A stretch of 51,703 nt of DNA from Firmicutes bacterium UBA3932 (GTDB lineage: Bacteria > Bacillota > Clostridia > Peptostreptococcales > Anaerovoracaceae), in assembly GCA_002385825.1 (NCBI GenBank), contig DGEG01000105.1, positions 596 through 52,298 of the forward strand, written 5' to 3'. This document shows, in pieces, positions 50,534 through 51,703 of the stretch. Position numbers and translations under genes: made by a program. Numbering within the stretch: the stretch's first letter is position 1; each line of letters starts with the position of its first letter. The notes under the pieces are model-generated. The model searched no databases, had not been told where the DNA came from, and was given only the letters and a program-made list of their open reading frames with translations.

Positions 50534-50761
50534 ATGAAAAAGGTTATAGAAATAAGAGGCATGAGCTGCAGTCATTGTCAGGCAGCCGTTGAAAAAGCTT
50601 TAAACGGCATCGATGGAGTGGATGCTAAGGTAGACTTGAAAAAGAACCGTGCAATTGTGGACTTAAGCAAGGAAATTGATGATGAAACGTTAAAAACCGC
50701 CGTCGAAGAAGCCGGTTATGAAGTGAGCTCTATCTATATAAAGAAGGGACTGTTCAGCTGA
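50534..50761 (+). CDS. CopZ-like heavy-metal-binding protein
   Basis: A 75-residue HMA-domain protein. The metal loop is MSCSHC (residues 10-15), with the fold MKKVIEIRG-...-CQAAVEKALNGIDGVDAKVDLKKNRAIVDL. Such proteins carry Cu(I), sometimes other soft metals, to P-type ATPases or repressors. ATG has GGGAGAGTG about seven bases before it. No copper ATPase or CsoR gene lies next to it in this window. It ends in a strong terminator shared with ychF. Confidence 0.9.
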   Translation: MKKVIEIRGMSCSHCQAAVEKALNGIDGVDAKVDLKKNRAIVDLSKEIDDETLKTAVEEAGYEVSSIYIKKGLFS

Positions 50762-50767
50762 TAAAGA

Positions 50768-50795
50768 AGCAGCACGCTGAGAGTGCTGCTTTTTA
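50768..50795. terminator. Bidirectional terminator between copZ-like gene and ychF
   Basis: AGCAGCAC/GTGCTGCT (50768-50775 with 50783-50790), 7-nt loop, TTTT after on the plus strand; the reverse strand has a T-run (from CTTTAT) on the other side, which favours use by both genes. Confidence 0.75.
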
Positions 50796-50839
50796 AATTG
50801 GTATGAATATATGATGCTGGTTGCTGATGTACTCGTAGG

Positions 50840-51703
50840 TTAAACATTGAATAGAAAGTGCATAACATCTCCGTCCTTGACCTCATAATCCTTTCCTTCG
50901 GAACGGACCAGACCCTTTTCTTTTGCTGCCGTAAAGCTCCCGCACTCCACCAGCTTGTCATAAGCAATGGTTTCTGCCCGGATGAAACCTCTCTCAAAGT
51001 CTGAATGAATCTTTCCCGCAGCCTGAGGAGCTTTAGTGCCTCGGGTGATCGTCCATGCGCGCACTTCCTTTTCGCCTGCTGTGAGGAAAGAAATCAGGTT
51101 CAGCAGCTTGTAGGACGCTTTGACGAGCTTGTCCAGACCGGATTCTGAGATTCCCAAATCCTCCAGGAAGGCCGCTTTTTCCTCGTCGTCCAAATCAGCC
51201 ATTTCCGCTTCCAGCTTTGCACAGAGGACCACGACTCCCGATCCTTCTTTTTCCGCATAGTCTCGAACTTGCCTGACGTAGTCGTTCTCAACCCCGTCTA
51301 CCACCATGTCTTCCGAGACGTTTGCAACGTAGATGACGGGCTTGTAGGTTAACAGGTTAAGTGATTTTACAAATGCAAGGTCTTCTTTGTCAAATGAGAT
51401 GGACCTGGCGGTAATGCCGCCTTCCAACGCTTCTTTGATACGCATCAGGATATTCAGCTCAGCCTGTAGCCCTTTGTCTCCTTTCAGGTCTTTCCTGGTT
51501 TTTTCGATTCTTCGCTCGAGGAACTCAAGGTCCGAGAAAATCAATTCCAGATTGATAGTTTCGATGTCGGAAAGAGGGGAGACTTTGCCGTCTACGTGCA
51601 CCACATTCGGGTCATCGAAACAGCGGACCACATGAACGACGGCAGCAACTTCGCGAATATGCCCTAAAAATTTATTGCCCAATCCTTCACCTTGGGATGC
51701 GCC
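50840..51703 (-). CDS. ychF: Redox-regulated ATPase YchF/OLA1-like, N-terminus cut
   Basis: The last 288 residues of an Obg-related P-loop NTPase that prefers ATP and binds ribosomes. The frame is open to the window edge (GASQGEG before GNKFLGHIREVAAVVHVVRCFDD), so the start and the Walker A motif, about 75-85 residues, are missing. Seen: the coiled-coil FSDLEFLERRIEKTRKDLKGD, the NKxE-like region VIYVANVSED, and the C-terminal TGS-type domain with FLTAGEKEVRAWTITRGTKAPQAAGKIHSDFERGFIRAE and DVMHFLFNV. Full length would be about 365 residues. It is convergent with the copZ-like gene. Confidence 0.95.
   Translation of the reverse strand, partial: GASQGEGLGNKFLGHIREVAAVVHVVRCFDDPNVVHVDGKVSPLSDIETINLELIFSDLEFLERRIEKTRKDLKGDKGLQAELNILMRIKEALEGGITARSISFDKEDLAFVKSLNLLTYKPVIYVANVSEDMVVDGVENDYVRQVRDYAEKEGSGVVVLCAKLEAEMADLDDEEKAAFLEDLGISESGLDKLVKASYKLLNLISFLTAGEKEVRAWTITRGTKAPQAAGKIHSDFERGFIRAETIAYDKLVECGSFTAAKEKGLVRSEGKDYEVKDGDVMHFLFNV

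Noticed and set aside
1..51703. tRNA or rRNA genes, CRISPR arrays, insertion sequences, prophage, attachment sites
   Set aside because: No repeated spacers, transposase or integrase-with-att structure, or tRNA-like cloverleaf was recognised; the only tyrosine recombinase lies in the normal xerD locus.

Overview
The window looks like chromosomal DNA of an endospore-forming, low-to-mid GC anaerobic Firmicute of the class Clostridia. The evidence is the sporulation genes spoIIM and pdaB, a T-box leader on valS, strong Shine-Dalgarno sites with many TTG and GTG starts, a single-subunit proB without a PUA domain, the plsX-rnc-smc-ftsY and tig-clpP-clpX-lon-engB blocks, and a Gram-positive type IV pilus locus. 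I cannot name a genus. I see no rRNA, tRNA, CRISPR array, insertion sequence, prophage or restriction system; this is core chromosome with one accessory locus, the pilus.

Layout. 1-1379: citrate synthase, cut by the window edge at its first base. 1435-11035: the pilus locus. On the minus strand are three minor prepilins in the order of the type II secretion tip proteins I, J and K; the K-like one ends in two carbohydrate-binding-module-like repeats. On the plus strand a consensus promoter, a class I cyclic di-GMP riboswitch and an intrinsic terminator precede the major pilin, followed by a strong terminator, a second prepilin, a PilM-PilN fusion, PilO, a shortened prepilin peptidase, a PilB ATPase with a tandem MshEN-type N-terminus, and PilC. 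11136-18501: proB, proC, a Nudix hydrolase, spoIIM (minus), a Xer-type recombinase, rplS, rbgA, rnhB and a class III aminotransferase (minus). 18748-24412: T-box-controlled valS, folC, a lipid kinase and a GNAT acetyltransferase. 24482-33110: a small coiled-coil protein, pdaB, a tandem OB-fold protein, plsX, rnc, smc, ftsY and a small membrane protein. 33442-39988: thpR, ogt, asparaginase, an Smr-like protein, a CoA-type Nudix hydrolase, metY, mnmA and a CYTH protein. 40341-46932: protein quality control (tig, clpP, clpX, lon) with engB and a DUF1232 protein. 46958-50299: hpt, pduL, deoC and a GPH-family sugar symporter. 50534-51703: a CopZ-like metal-binding protein and the C-terminal part of ychF.

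The most interesting reading is a pilus apparently governed by cyclic di-GMP at two levels. The riboswitch would control transcription of the major pilin (and, by readthrough, perhaps the assembly genes), and the MshEN repeats of PilB would let the same nucleotide act on the assembly motor. The product would be a fibre whose tip subunit carries polysaccharide-binding-like repeats, so the locus may couple a sessility signal to adhesion to chitin, cellulose or a similar glycan. The riboswitch and the ATPase motifs are read from sequence; the glycan and the direction of control are inference.

A second coherent unit is hpt-pduL-deoC followed by a GPH-type transporter. DeoC yields acetaldehyde from deoxyribose 5-phosphate, and PduL, here without microcompartment genes or a targeting extension, could convert the derived acetyl-CoA to acetyl phosphate.
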